Source: Desulfarculus sp.
GTDB taxonomy: Bacteria > Desulfobacterota > Desulfarculia > Desulfarculales > Desulfarculaceae
Direction: 5' to 3'
Length of the DNA: 64,000 nt
Assembly: GCA_003605055.1 (NCBI GenBank)
Contig: QZKP01000075.1
Span: 26,961 to 90,960 of the forward strand
In this document: positions 25,850 through 33,608 of the stretch, piece after piece
Numbering within the stretch: position 1 is the stretch's first letter
How the letters are laid out: every line of letters begins with the position of its first letter
Notes under the pieces: generated by a model
Told to the model about the DNA's origin: nothing
Seen by the model: only the letters and a program-made list of their open reading frames with translations
Database searches by the model: none
Program-made: the position numbers and the translations under genes

Positions 25850-26479
25850 ATGGTGCGATACAAAGGCGTCAACCACCTGGCCCTGGCCACCGGCGACATG
25901 CAGGCCACCATCCGCTTCTGGCGGGATCTGCTGGGCCTGCGCCTGGTGGTGGGGCTGGGCAAGCCGGGCTACCGCCACTACTTTTTCGAGCTGGGCCCGC
26001 ACGACTTCATAGCCTTTTTCGAGTGGCCCCAGGTGGGGGCCATAGAAGAAAAGGACCACGGCGTGCCCGTGCAGGGTCCGTTCGTGTTCGACCACGTGTC
26101 CCTGGGCGTGGAGCGGCGCCAAGACCTGTGGGAGATCAAGGACCGGCTGGAGGCGGCCGGGTTCTGGGCCAGTGAGGCCATAGACCACGGCTTCATCCAC
26201 TCCATCTACTCCTTTGACCCCAACGGCATCGCCATCGAGTTCTCCTGGGACGTGCCAGAGTTGGACCTGCGCCGGCAACCGGTGATGGCCGACCACCACC
26301 CCGTGGCCGCGGCCCTGGAGGGACCGGAGCCCCAGCCCGGCCGCTGGCCGCCGGTGAGCCGGCCCACGGCCCAGGAGGACCGGGCGGTCTACCCCGGCGA
26401 GGGCGGCGTGGTGCGCGACCCCAGCCGCAACCATTGGGCCGGGCCCAGCCAGGCCGAAAAAGCTGAAGGCGATTCATAG
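25850..26479 (+). CDS. VOC-superfamily (glyoxalase/dioxygenase-like) protein
   Basis: The 209-residue protein has a VOC fold: VNHLALATGDMQATIRFWRD at the start, then a strand-rich core with FVFDHVSLGVERR and SFDPNGIAIEFSW. Metal-ligand candidates are His near residue 9, His 82 and the terminal Glu of AIEFSW. Family members are epimerases, lyases or dioxygenases acting on CoA esters or ring compounds. The C-terminal 60 residues, rich in Pro, are extra and not conserved in VOC. A GGGAGCGAG ribosome site precedes the ATG. It precedes the second dehydratase operon but that operon has its own promoter. Confidence 0.75.
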   Translation: MVRYKGVNHLALATGDMQATIRFWRDLLGLRLVVGLGKPGYRHYFFELGPHDFIAFFEWPQVGAIEEKDHGVPVQGPFVFDHVSLGVERRQDLWEIKDRLEAAGFWASEAIDHGFIHSIYSFDPNGIAIEFSWDVPELDLRRQPVMADHHPVAAALEGPEPQPGRWPPVSRPTAQEDRAVYPGEGGVVRDPSRNHWAGPSQAEKAEGDS

Positions 26480-26480
26480 G

Positions 26481-26509
26481 TTGACACCGCTGCGGCCCAA
26501 TCCTATACT
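26481..26509 (+). promoter_or_regulatory. Sigma-70 promoter of the second dehydratase operon
   Basis: TTGACA-N17-TATACT is a near-consensus promoter starting 2 nt after the VOC stop codon. Transcription would begin near 26516, about 38 nt before the ATG at 26554. Confidence 0.8.
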
Positions 26510-26553
26510 GCCGGGAATCCCGCAGAGTTAAGCCCCCCGCCCTTGAGGTGAAA

Positions 26554-27651
26554 ATGACCGCGCAACCCCTGGCCATACCCAGCCGCAGCCACTACCTGAC
26601 CGCGCAGAAAGAGCGGGGCCGCAAGGTGCTGGGCGTGTTCCCGGCCCAGTACCCCCGGGAGATCCTCTGGGCCCACGACATCGCGCCCATGGAGATATGG
26701 GACCCGCCCCTGGAGCCGGGCTCGGCACCGGCCCACTTGCAGCCCTACATCTGCGCGGTGGTGCGCCAGGGCCTGGAGCTGGTGCTGCGCGGCGGGGCGG
26801 CGCGGCTGGACGGGCTGCTGGTGCCCCACACCTGCGACTCCCTGCAGAACCTGGCCTCGCTGCTCAACGACTACCTGGAGCTGCCGGTGCCGGTGCTGTT
26901 CTTCTACCACCCCAAGGAGCCCTTCCGGGATTCGGCCCGCGCCTACTACCGCCGGCAGCTCACCATACTGGACCAGAAGCTGGCCGCCCGCTTCGGCCCG
27001 CGCCGAGAGGGCGCCCTGGAGCAGGCGGTGGCCTGGGGGCAAAGGGTGGCTGAGCTGGCCGGCCGGACCTACGACCTGCGCGCCCGGGGCCAGTTGAGCG
27101 CCCCGGCCCTGGAGTTCTACCGGGTGCTCCGGGCCGGCGAGTTCCTGCACCCCGAGGACCACATCCCGCTGCTGGAGGAGTTCCTGGCCGTGCACCAGGG
27201 CCCGGCCCCGGCCGGGCCGGTGGTGCTGCTCTCGGGGGTGCTGCCCAACCCCAAGGAGCTGCTCAGCCTTCTGGACCAGCAGGGCGCCCGGGTGGGGCAC
27301 GACGACTTCCTGGGCCTCAGCCGGCGGCTGCTCTTCCCGGCCAGCCAGGCCGCCGATCCCTTTGACGCCCTCTGCGAGCAGTACTTCGCCCTGCCGCCCT
27401 GCTCCACGCGGGGCTCGGCCCTGTCCCAGCGCCTGGACTGGCTGAAGGGCCTGGCCCAGGCCAGCGGCGCGCGGGGGGTGATATTTTACGTGGTGAAGTT
27501 CTGCGAGCCGGAGCTATTTGACGTGCCGCCCTTGATGGCCGGGCTCAAGGAGCAGGGCCTGGCCACCATGTCCCTGGAGGTGGAGCTTAACCAGGGGGTC
27601 AGCGGCCAGATCGCCACCCGGGTGGAGGCCTTTTTGGAGATGCTGTCATGA
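26554..27651 (+). CDS. 2-hydroxyacyl-CoA dehydratase-type subunit (HgdB family) C
   Basis: ATG 26554 follows GAGGTG, giving 365 residues. Family features are GRKVLGVFPAQYPREILWAH at the start, LLVPHTCDSLQNLASLLND with a cluster-ligand cysteine, and a C-terminal YVVKFCEPELFDVPP followed by LEVELNQGVSGQIATRVEAF. It resembles the smaller subunit of 2-hydroxyacyl-CoA dehydratases or benzoyl-CoA reductase. It overlaps the next subunit by 4 nt. The substrate is unknown, and it is only distantly similar to the module at 13332. Confidence 0.85.
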   Translation: MTAQPLAIPSRSHYLTAQKERGRKVLGVFPAQYPREILWAHDIAPMEIWDPPLEPGSAPAHLQPYICAVVRQGLELVLRGGAARLDGLLVPHTCDSLQNLASLLNDYLELPVPVLFFYHPKEPFRDSARAYYRRQLTILDQKLAARFGPRREGALEQAVAWGQRVAELAGRTYDLRARGQLSAPALEFYRVLRAGEFLHPEDHIPLLEEFLAVHQGPAPAGPVVLLSGVLPNPKELLSLLDQQGARVGHDDFLGLSRRLLFPASQAADPFDALCEQYFALPPCSTRGSALSQRLDWLKGLAQASGARGVIFYVVKFCEPELFDVPPLMAGLKEQGLATMSLEVELNQGVSGQIATRVEAFLEMLS

Positions 27652-28970
27652 GTCTGGCCGGCAAAGCGCGCTTTCAGTTCATGAAGGATGTGGGCGCCCC
27701 GGCCCTGTTCGCCCTGAACAAGTCCGCGGCCCGCAAGAAACGCCGCCCCCGGCCGGCCAACCCGGACTTCGGCCCGCCCCTGGCCTGCGCCGGCCGCCTC
27801 AAGGAGATCATGGCCCGGCACTACTACCTGGCCCGCTTCGCCAAGGGCGCCCGGCCCGTGGCCTGGGTCACCAGCGGGGCGCCGGTGGAGCTGCTCAGGG
27901 CCTTCGGCTACTACACCATCTACCCGGAGAACCACGGCGCCCTCTGCGGGGCCCAGAAGATGGGGCCCGAGCTGTGCCAGGCCGCCGAGGAGCAAGGCTT
28001 CAGCCCGGACCTGTGCTCCTACGCCCGGGTGGACCTGGGCCACTTCTTCAGCCGCAAGACCCCGGCCGGCCGCCTGCCCCGGCCGGACCTCTTGTTCTGC
28101 TCCAACAACATCTGCCAGACGGTGGTGTACTGGTACAAGGTGCTGGCCCACTACCTGAAGGTGCCCCTGGTGATGTTCGACACCCCCTTCCACTTCGAGG
28201 AGTTCACGGAGGCCGACCTGGACTACATGGCCCGGCAGATACAGGAGATGATCCCGGAGCTGGAGCGGCACTCGGGCCGTCGCTTCGACGAGGCCTATTT
28301 CCGCAGCGTCACCCAGCTCTCCCGCGACACCTCCCTGCTCTGGGGCCAGTGCCTGGCCACCATGAAGGCCCGGCCCGCGCCCATGACCATCTTCGACGCC
28401 TTCGTGCACCTGGCGCCGGTGGTCTCCCTGCGCGGCCTGCCCGTGGCCCAGGAGTACTACAAGATTCTGCTGGCGGAGCTAGAGGAGCGGGCGGCCAAGG
28501 GCGTCGGGGCGCTCAGGCAGGAGAAGAAGCGCCTGATGTGGGACAACATCGCCATTTGGTACAAGGTGCGCGACTTCTCCAACCTCTTCGCCAGCCGGGG
28601 CATGAACTTCGTGGTGGCCACCTACACCAACGCCTGGGCCGAGACCATCCAATACCTGAACCTGGACGACCCCTTTAAGTCCGTGGCCCAGACCTACGGC
28701 CTGGTGATACTGAACAACAACCTGGAGCACCGGCTCCAGCTCATGTCCCAGATGGTCAAGGACTACGCCGTGGACGGCCTGGTGCTGCACTCGGCCCGCT
28801 CCTGCAAGCCCTACTCCGTGGGCCAGTACGACCTCAAGCGGCTGATCAGCCAGCGCCTGGGCATCCCGGCGGTGGTGATCGAGGCCGACATAACCGATTA
28901 CCGCATGTTCTCCGAGGAGCAGGCGGCCACCCGGCTGGAGGCCTTCTTCGAGGCCCTGGAGGCGGCCTGA
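27648..28970 (+). CDS. 2-hydroxyacyl-CoA dehydratase-type subunit (HgdB family) D
   Basis: The 440-residue larger subunit starts in an ATGA overlap with the previous gene. It carries the family motifs AWVTSGAPVELLRAFGYY, DLCSYARVDLGHFF, LLFCSNNICQTVVYW and a C-terminal LVLHSARSCKPYSVGQYDL. These cysteines are the usual [4Fe-4S] ligands. The heterodimer receives electrons from the BadF-type activator encoded two genes downstream. Benzoyl-CoA reductase-like activity remains an alternative. Confidence 0.87.
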   Translation: MSLAGKARFQFMKDVGAPALFALNKSAARKKRRPRPANPDFGPPLACAGRLKEIMARHYYLARFAKGARPVAWVTSGAPVELLRAFGYYTIYPENHGALCGAQKMGPELCQAAEEQGFSPDLCSYARVDLGHFFSRKTPAGRLPRPDLLFCSNNICQTVVYWYKVLAHYLKVPLVMFDTPFHFEEFTEADLDYMARQIQEMIPELERHSGRRFDEAYFRSVTQLSRDTSLLWGQCLATMKARPAPMTIFDAFVHLAPVVSLRGLPVAQEYYKILLAELEERAAKGVGALRQEKKRLMWDNIAIWYKVRDFSNLFASRGMNFVVATYTNAWAETIQYLNLDDPFKSVAQTYGLVILNNNLEHRLQLMSQMVKDYAVDGLVLHSARSCKPYSVGQYDLKRLISQRLGIPAVVIEADITDYRMFSEEQAATRLEAFFEALEAA

Positions 28971-28993
28971 GCCCGCAAGCAAAGGAGTCAGCG

Positions 28994-29530
28994 ATGCCCC
29001 TGATAAATGTAGTGCCGCCGGAGCAGGCCCAGGGCAAGGTCAAGCAGGGCTACGCCCTGTTCGAGCGCCTGGGCATGGTGCCGGCCCCCTTCCAGATGTT
29101 CAGCTCCTCGCCGGAGCTGGTGGACCTGCGCCGCCAGACCATCACCTACTTCATGAGCCACCCCAGCCTGAGCCTGGCCCTGCTGGCCCTGATCCGCATG
29201 CTGGTGGCCGAGGAGCTGAAATACTACTACTGTATCTCTCTGAACCGCGAGATACTCAAGACCGTGGGCATCCTGGACGAGGACGCCGCGGCCAGGGTCC
29301 TGGCCGACCCGGCCAGCGCGCCTTTGGGCGACAAGGACAAGGCCATGCTCTTGTTCGTGCGCAAGGCCATCAAGACCCCGGAGGAAGTGGCGGCCGGGGA
29401 CGTGGCCAAGTTGCGGGACCTGGGCTGGAGCGACCGGGACATCCTGGATGCCACCGCCCACGGCGCGGGCATGGTCAGCGACGGCATCCTGTTCAAGGCC
29501 TTCCAGATGGAGCAGGCTCCGGCCTGCTGA
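28994..29530 (+). CDS. AhpD/carboxymuconolactone decarboxylase-like protein lacking the CxxC motif
   Basis: The 178-residue helical protein resembles the AhpD-like/CMD family (PLINVVPPEQAQGKVKQGYA; FELVDL-like helices). In peroxidatic members the core reads CxxC followed by His. Here the equivalent segment is YYYCISLNRE, with a single Cys and no His, so peroxidase activity is unlikely. It sits inside the dehydratase operon, 23 nt after the large subunit, with an AAAGGAG ribosome site. It may be a lyase or structural helper; function unknown. Confidence 0.65.
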   Translation: MPLINVVPPEQAQGKVKQGYALFERLGMVPAPFQMFSSSPELVDLRRQTITYFMSHPSLSLALLALIRMLVAEELKYYYCISLNREILKTVGILDEDAAARVLADPASAPLGDKDKAMLLFVRKAIKTPEEVAAGDVAKLRDLGWSDRDILDATAHGAGMVSDGILFKAFQMEQAPAC

Positions 29531-29542
29531 CGAGGACAGCCC

Positions 29543-30322
29543 TTGCCCTTCTACGCCGGCATAGACGTGGGCTCGCTGTCCAGCGACGCGGTGATCATAG
29601 ACCAGGAAGGCCGCATGCTGGGCAGCGCCATCACCGAGACCGGGGCCCACTCCACCCAGGCCGCCGAAAAGGCCCTGGACCTGGCCCTGGCCCAGGCCGG
29701 CCTGAGCCGCGGCGACCTGGCCTTTTCCGTGGCCACCGGCTACGGCCGGGTCTCGGTGCCCATGGCCCAAAAGACCATCACCGAGATTTCCTGCCACGGC
29801 CTGGGGGCGCACGCCATCTTCCCCAACACCCGCACGGTGATAGACATCGGCGGCCAGGACTCCAAGGCCATCAGCCTGGACGAGAGGGGCAAGGTGGTGG
29901 ATTTCGTCATGAACGACAAGTGCGCCGCCGGCACCGGCCGCTTTCTGGAGGTGATGGCCGGCAAGCTGGGGCTGACCCTGGACGACCTGGGCCGCCTGTC
30001 CCTGGCCGCCGCGGGCGAGGTGAGCATCTCCAGCGTGTGCACTGTCTTCGCCGAGAGCGAGGTGGTCTCCCTGGTGGCCCGCAACCACCCCCGGGAGCAG
30101 ATCGTCCGGGGCCTGCACCGGGCCATCGTCAACCGGGTGGCGGCCATGGTGGGCGGCCTGGGGGTCAAGGAGGCGGTGACCATGAGCGGGGGGGTGGCCA
30201 AGAACGCCGGCGTGGTGGCCCTGATGGCCGAGCGCCTGGGGATCAATATCCAGGTGCCGCCCGAGCCCCAGATCGTGGGCGCCCTGGGCGCGGCGCTCTT
30301 GGCCCGGCGGCAGGCGGGGTAG
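29543..30322 (+). CDS. BadF/HgdC-type ATPase activator of the second dehydratase
   Basis: The 259-residue ASKHA ATPase starts at TTG behind GAGGAC. Its signatures FYAGIDVGSLSSDAVIID, DIGGQDSKAI, NDKCAAGTGRFLEVMA, SSVCTVFAESEV and SGGVAKNAGV are intact, including both cluster cysteines. It should drive ATP-dependent electron transfer into the 26554/27648 heterodimer. It is a paralogue of the activator at 15913, with the same domain order but clearly divergent sequence. Confidence 0.93.
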   Translation: MPFYAGIDVGSLSSDAVIIDQEGRMLGSAITETGAHSTQAAEKALDLALAQAGLSRGDLAFSVATGYGRVSVPMAQKTITEISCHGLGAHAIFPNTRTVIDIGGQDSKAISLDERGKVVDFVMNDKCAAGTGRFLEVMAGKLGLTLDDLGRLSLAAAGEVSISSVCTVFAESEVVSLVARNHPREQIVRGLHRAIVNRVAAMVGGLGVKEAVTMSGGVAKNAGVVALMAERLGINIQVPPEPQIVGALGAALLARRQAG

Positions 30323-30388
30323 GGCGGGCGCGGGGCGGACCGTGGACCGCGGCGCGGGGCTGGATCATCAGCAAGTACGGAGCCAGGC

Positions 30389-31420
30389 ATGCAACAGCGC
30401 CGGCTGGGCAACACCGGCCTCACGGTCACCGAGGTGGGCTTCGGCGGCATCCCCCTCACCCGCCTGGGGCTGGAGGAGGGCGCGGAGTTAGTGCGCCAGG
30501 CCGTTGGCCTGGGCTTCCGGTACTTTGACACCGCCAACCTCTACGGCGACTCCGAGGTCAAGATGGGCCTGGGGCTCATGGGCCTGCGCGAGCAGGTGGC
30601 GCTGGCCACCAAGACCCGGGCCCGCGACGGCGACACCGCGGCCCGGCACCTGGAAAAGAGCCTGCAGGACCTGCGCACCGACTGGATAGACCTGTACCAA
30701 CTGCACAACCTCTCCGAGGCCGGCGGCCTGGAGCGCGTGCTCGCTCCGGACGGGGCCTGGCCAATGCTGGAGCGGGCGCGAGAGCAGGGGATGATCCGGG
30801 CCCTGGGCTTCAGCTCCCACAACCCGGACCAGGCCCGGGCCGCCATCAACAGCGGCCTGTTCGCCAGCGTGCAGTTCGCCTTCAACTTCGTGGAGCACGA
30901 CTCCTACCAGCGGGTGTTTTCCGCGGGCCTGGCGCGGGGCATGGGCCTGATCGCCATGAAGCCCCTGGGCGGCGGACTGTTGCAGCGGGCCGATTTGTGC
31001 TTCCGCTTTTTGCAGGCCCACCCCGAGGTGGTGCCCATTCCGGGCATCCAGAGCCTGGCCGAGGCCCAGGAGATACGGGACCTGTACGAAAACCGCCGCC
31101 CCCTGAGCCAGCAGGACCAGCAGGACATGCGGGCCATACGCGCCGAGCTGGGCGAGCGCTTTTGCCACCGCTGCGAGTACTGCCTGCCCTGCGAGCAGGG
31201 GGTGGCCATCCCCAACGTGATGCTGTTCCAGACCCAGCAGCGCCGCTTCTCGCCGGAGATGATCAAGAACATCTCCAGCCGGGCCATGGCCACGGTGGAA
31301 AACTGCATCGAGTGCGGCCAGTGCGCGGAGCGCTGTCCCTACGACCTGCCCATCCCCCAGATGATGCGGGAGCTTTACCAGCAGTACGAGCAGTTCCTGG
31401 CGCAGCACGGCCTGAGCTGA
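30389..31420 (+). CDS. Aldo/keto reductase with C-terminal ferredoxin-like domain
   Basis: The 343-residue protein has an AKR barrel with the catalytic tetrad visible in YFDTANLYGDS (Asp, Tyr), ATKTRARD (Lys) and LYQLHNL (His). The C-terminal third carries CHRCEYCLPCEQGV and CIECGQCAERCPYDLP, as in known AKR-ferredoxin fusions. It may link NAD(P)H or ferredoxin to a carbonyl substrate or supply electrons to the dehydratase. It is the last gene of the operon; the intergenic gap of 66 nt holds no obvious terminator. Confidence 0.9.
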   Translation: MQQRRLGNTGLTVTEVGFGGIPLTRLGLEEGAELVRQAVGLGFRYFDTANLYGDSEVKMGLGLMGLREQVALATKTRARDGDTAARHLEKSLQDLRTDWIDLYQLHNLSEAGGLERVLAPDGAWPMLERAREQGMIRALGFSSHNPDQARAAINSGLFASVQFAFNFVEHDSYQRVFSAGLARGMGLIAMKPLGGGLLQRADLCFRFLQAHPEVVPIPGIQSLAEAQEIRDLYENRRPLSQQDQQDMRAIRAELGERFCHRCEYCLPCEQGVAIPNVMLFQTQQRRFSPEMIKNISSRAMATVENCIECGQCAERCPYDLPIPQMMRELYQQYEQFLAQHGLS

Positions 31421-31430
31421 GGCGGGCCCA

Positions 31431-31456
31431 AGAAAAAGGGGCCCGCGCGGGGCCCC
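31431..31456 (-). terminator. Intrinsic terminator on the minus strand
   Basis: GGGGCCC-GCGCG-GGGCCCC is a 7-bp GC stem. On the minus strand it is followed by TTTTTCT, so it ends transcripts of the STAS gene just upstream of it on that strand. It also lies after the plus-strand AKR gene. Confidence 0.75.
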
Positions 31457-31483
31457 TGGTCAAGTTGCCTGGTTGGTTCAGGG

Positions 31484-31846
31484 CTAGGCGACGACCCACT
31501 TCCAGGCCGCGTCCTCCTGGCCGGCCGCGAAGGTCTTGATCTCCCCGGACATGAAGTGGCCGCCCACCTTGGCCCCCCAGTTGACCCAGCTGGGGGCGCC
31601 CACCACCGCCAGCTTGGCGCAGTCCTTGCGGTGCTTCAGGCCGAAGGCGGCGTCGTCCCAGGCCGCCTTGGCCTCCCATCCCCGGAAGTCCATGGCGAAG
31701 ATGAGCATGACCTTGACCCGGCCATGCTGCTTGATGAGCGCCTCCAGGCGGGGGATGAACACCTTCTGATAATCCGCGTCCGTGAGCTTGCCGCTGGCCC
31801 GCACGGCCAGGGCCGCGCCCGCACTCTGGGTCAACACCTCCAGCAT
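31484..31846 (-). CDS. SpoIIAA-like STAS/SEC14-type protein
   Basis: The 120-residue protein belongs to the SpoIIAA-like (DUF3478) family of STAS-fold proteins: a beta-rich N-terminus with LAVRASGKLTDADYQ, then VKVMLIFAMDFRGWEAKA and a hydrophobic C-terminus. Members are small lipid- or partner-binding proteins of unclear function. A TAAGGAGG ribosome site precedes the ATG. It sits downstream of the NYN/cold-shock gene with a 69-nt gap. Confidence 0.75.
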   Translation of the reverse strand: MLEVLTQSAGAALAVRASGKLTDADYQKVFIPRLEALIKQHGRVKVMLIFAMDFRGWEAKAAWDDAAFGLKHRKDCAKLAVVGAPSWVNWGAKVGGHFMSGEIKTFAAGQEDAAWKWVVA

Positions 31847-31915
31847 GTCGCGCCTCCTTAGGCCTCGGTCAGCCGGCCGGCCAAGGGCGCCGCGGACGGC
31901 GGGCGGCCGCTCTGC

Positions 31916-32983
31916 CTACTCCGCCGCCTCCTCCGGCGGCCGCACCCTTTGGGCGGCGCCGGCCTTGCCTCCCTTGGGCAGGGCCTTGACCTCGAAAATC
32001 ACCTCCTGGCCCTCGTCCAGGTTCTCGAAGGCCAGGCCTCCCTCCAGGTCGGTCAGGTGGAAGAAGAAGCTGACGCCGTCGTCGGTGGTGATGAAGCCGT
32101 AGCCCTTGTCCTCCTTCTTGAAGTCCACCACCCCGCCCAGGGTCTCGCCGAGGCCGGGCATGCCCTCCTGGGGCGGGTAGTCCTCGTAGTCTTCGCCCGC
32201 ATCCTGTTGCTGGCCGCCGTTGCGGCGCTCGGCGTAGGCCTGGCGGCAGGCGTCGCAGTAGACCGGCTCGCCCCGGCGGGGGCGGTAGGTGGTCCAGAAG
32301 TGGCGGTCGCCCTGGTGGTCCGGCGACTGGCACTCCAGCTCCTGGGGCTCGTATCTCAGCTCCAGCTCATCCAGCAGGTCGTCCATCCAGATGACCCCGA
32401 AGTCCTTGACCCCGGCTTGGTCGTGGGGCTCGGCCAGCTCCTGAGCGCAGGAGGAGCGCACGCTGACGATGGCCACCCGCTTGCCCAGGCGGCGGGCGGT
32501 GTTCAGCATGGGGATGAAGTCCCGGTCGCCCAGCACCACCACCGCGATGTCCATGGCCGAGGGCAGGGCGGCGTAGAACAAAAGCTGGGAGGCCAGAGCG
32601 ATGTCCACGCACTTTTCCCGCGGCTGGAAGGTGTCCTCCGGGTTGCGGTCGCCGTGGCGCACCCGCCGGCCCCGGAAGTCGATGGCGAATATCTCGGTCT
32701 GGTAGTGGTAGTCCTCCTTGAGCAGCCGGTAGAATTCCTCCTGACGGGTGATGAGCTGGGCGTCCTGGGGGTCGTAGTTGGTGGGCAGGCTGGCGAAGAG
32801 ATGGTTGCGCACCACGTCCACCCCCAGGGCGCCCACCCCCAGGTACTCGCCCAGCTCCCGGGCGATCACCTTGGGCAGGATCCCATAGTCCACTTTGAAC
32901 TCCTGCTTGCCGCAGGACTCGGCCAGGCGGGGCAGGGTGCGGTAGAGCCAGGTGCCATCGATGAAAATCATAATCTTATACAT
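31916..32983 (-). CDS. NYN-domain ribonuclease fused to a cold-shock domain
   Basis: I choose ATG 32983 behind GAGAGGTG (355 residues). The N-terminal half is a NYN/LabA-like nuclease domain starting at IMIFIDGTWLYRTL, with acidic residues in AVVVLGDRDFIPML and VAIVSVRSS. The middle has a PVYCDACRQAY segment like half of the zinc motif found in some cold-shock proteins. The C-terminus is a cold-shock fold with DKGYGFITTDDGVSFFFH. The combination suggests an RNA-binding nuclease. A structured leader RNA lies upstream. Confidence 0.85.
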   Translation of the reverse strand: MYKIMIFIDGTWLYRTLPRLAESCGKQEFKVDYGILPKVIARELGEYLGVGALGVDVVRNHLFASLPTNYDPQDAQLITRQEEFYRLLKEDYHYQTEIFAIDFRGRRVRHGDRNPEDTFQPREKCVDIALASQLLFYAALPSAMDIAVVVLGDRDFIPMLNTARRLGKRVAIVSVRSSCAQELAEPHDQAGVKDFGVIWMDDLLDELELRYEPQELECQSPDHQGDRHFWTTYRPRRGEPVYCDACRQAYAERRNGGQQQDAGEDYEDYPPQEGMPGLGETLGGVVDFKKEDKGYGFITTDDGVSFFFHLTDLEGGLAFENLDEGQEVIFEVKALPKGGKAGAAQRVRPPEEAAE

Positions 32984-33247
32984 ATTCACCTCTCAGTTTT
33001 GAATCTTGGCCGGCCGCAGAATAGCCGGCCCATCAGCGCGGCGGGGGACAATGGCAACACCATGCTGCACAACCCTGGGCAGGCTTCGCCCCGCCGCCAG
33101 GACAGACGGCTAAAGTAAACATCATGCCCGCCTTTTAGTCAAACGATGCCGGCAGGCGCCCGAGGTCCGTCCATTTCCCCGGGCAGGGTGCAACGCACGG
33201 GAAAACCATATGGCCGGCCCCGGCCGCGGGCCAGGAAGGCAGCGCAC

Positions 33248-33348
33248 AAAAAAACCCCGGCCGGTGCGGCCGGGGTTAAGTGAGGGAGGGATGCCCTCGG
33301 CAGTGAAGGGAGGGGTCTGCCGAATGCCATTAGTGATCTGCAAACCCC
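33248..33348 (-). ncRNA. Structured RNA: switching hairpins plus intrinsic terminator
   Basis: Read on the minus strand, three elements follow in order. GGGGTTTGC pairs with GCAGACCCC (33340-33348 and 33312-33320, all paired with one G-U). TCGGCAG pairs with CTGCCGA (33317-33323 and 33297-33303) and shares bases with the first stem. A terminator AACCCCGGCC-N5-GGCCGGGGTT ends in seven T residues (33248-33277). The first and second stems are mutually exclusive, and the GGGGTT arm could also pair with the terminator's AACCCC. No coding frame fits it. It may be a small RNA or an attenuator upstream of the NYN gene. The remaining 33349-33608 region shows no gene. Confidence 0.55.
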
Positions 33349-33608
33349 TTGCCAGGAGGGCCGGCTGGCGGCCTGTTTTTAATTTCGCCAATTAATTGAA
33401 GATCATGGCCCGTGGAGTGCGCGCCGGTTGGCCCATCCGCGGCCGGCCTTCCTACGGGCAGGTAGCCTTTGGCGGGGAAAAGTTACAATTTGGTAGGCGC
33501 CTGGCGCGGCCCAGAATGGCCAGGGGCTTAATTATCAACCGTTACCTAAGGTTATAAATATGGACTCAACCCGAGCCCCGAGGCACGGATTTTGCTGCGT
33601 TCCATGGC

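Noticed and set aside
33122-33391. 89-aa minus-strand ORF
   Set aside because: It runs through a perfect intrinsic terminator and lacks a ribosome site. A structured RNA explains the region better.
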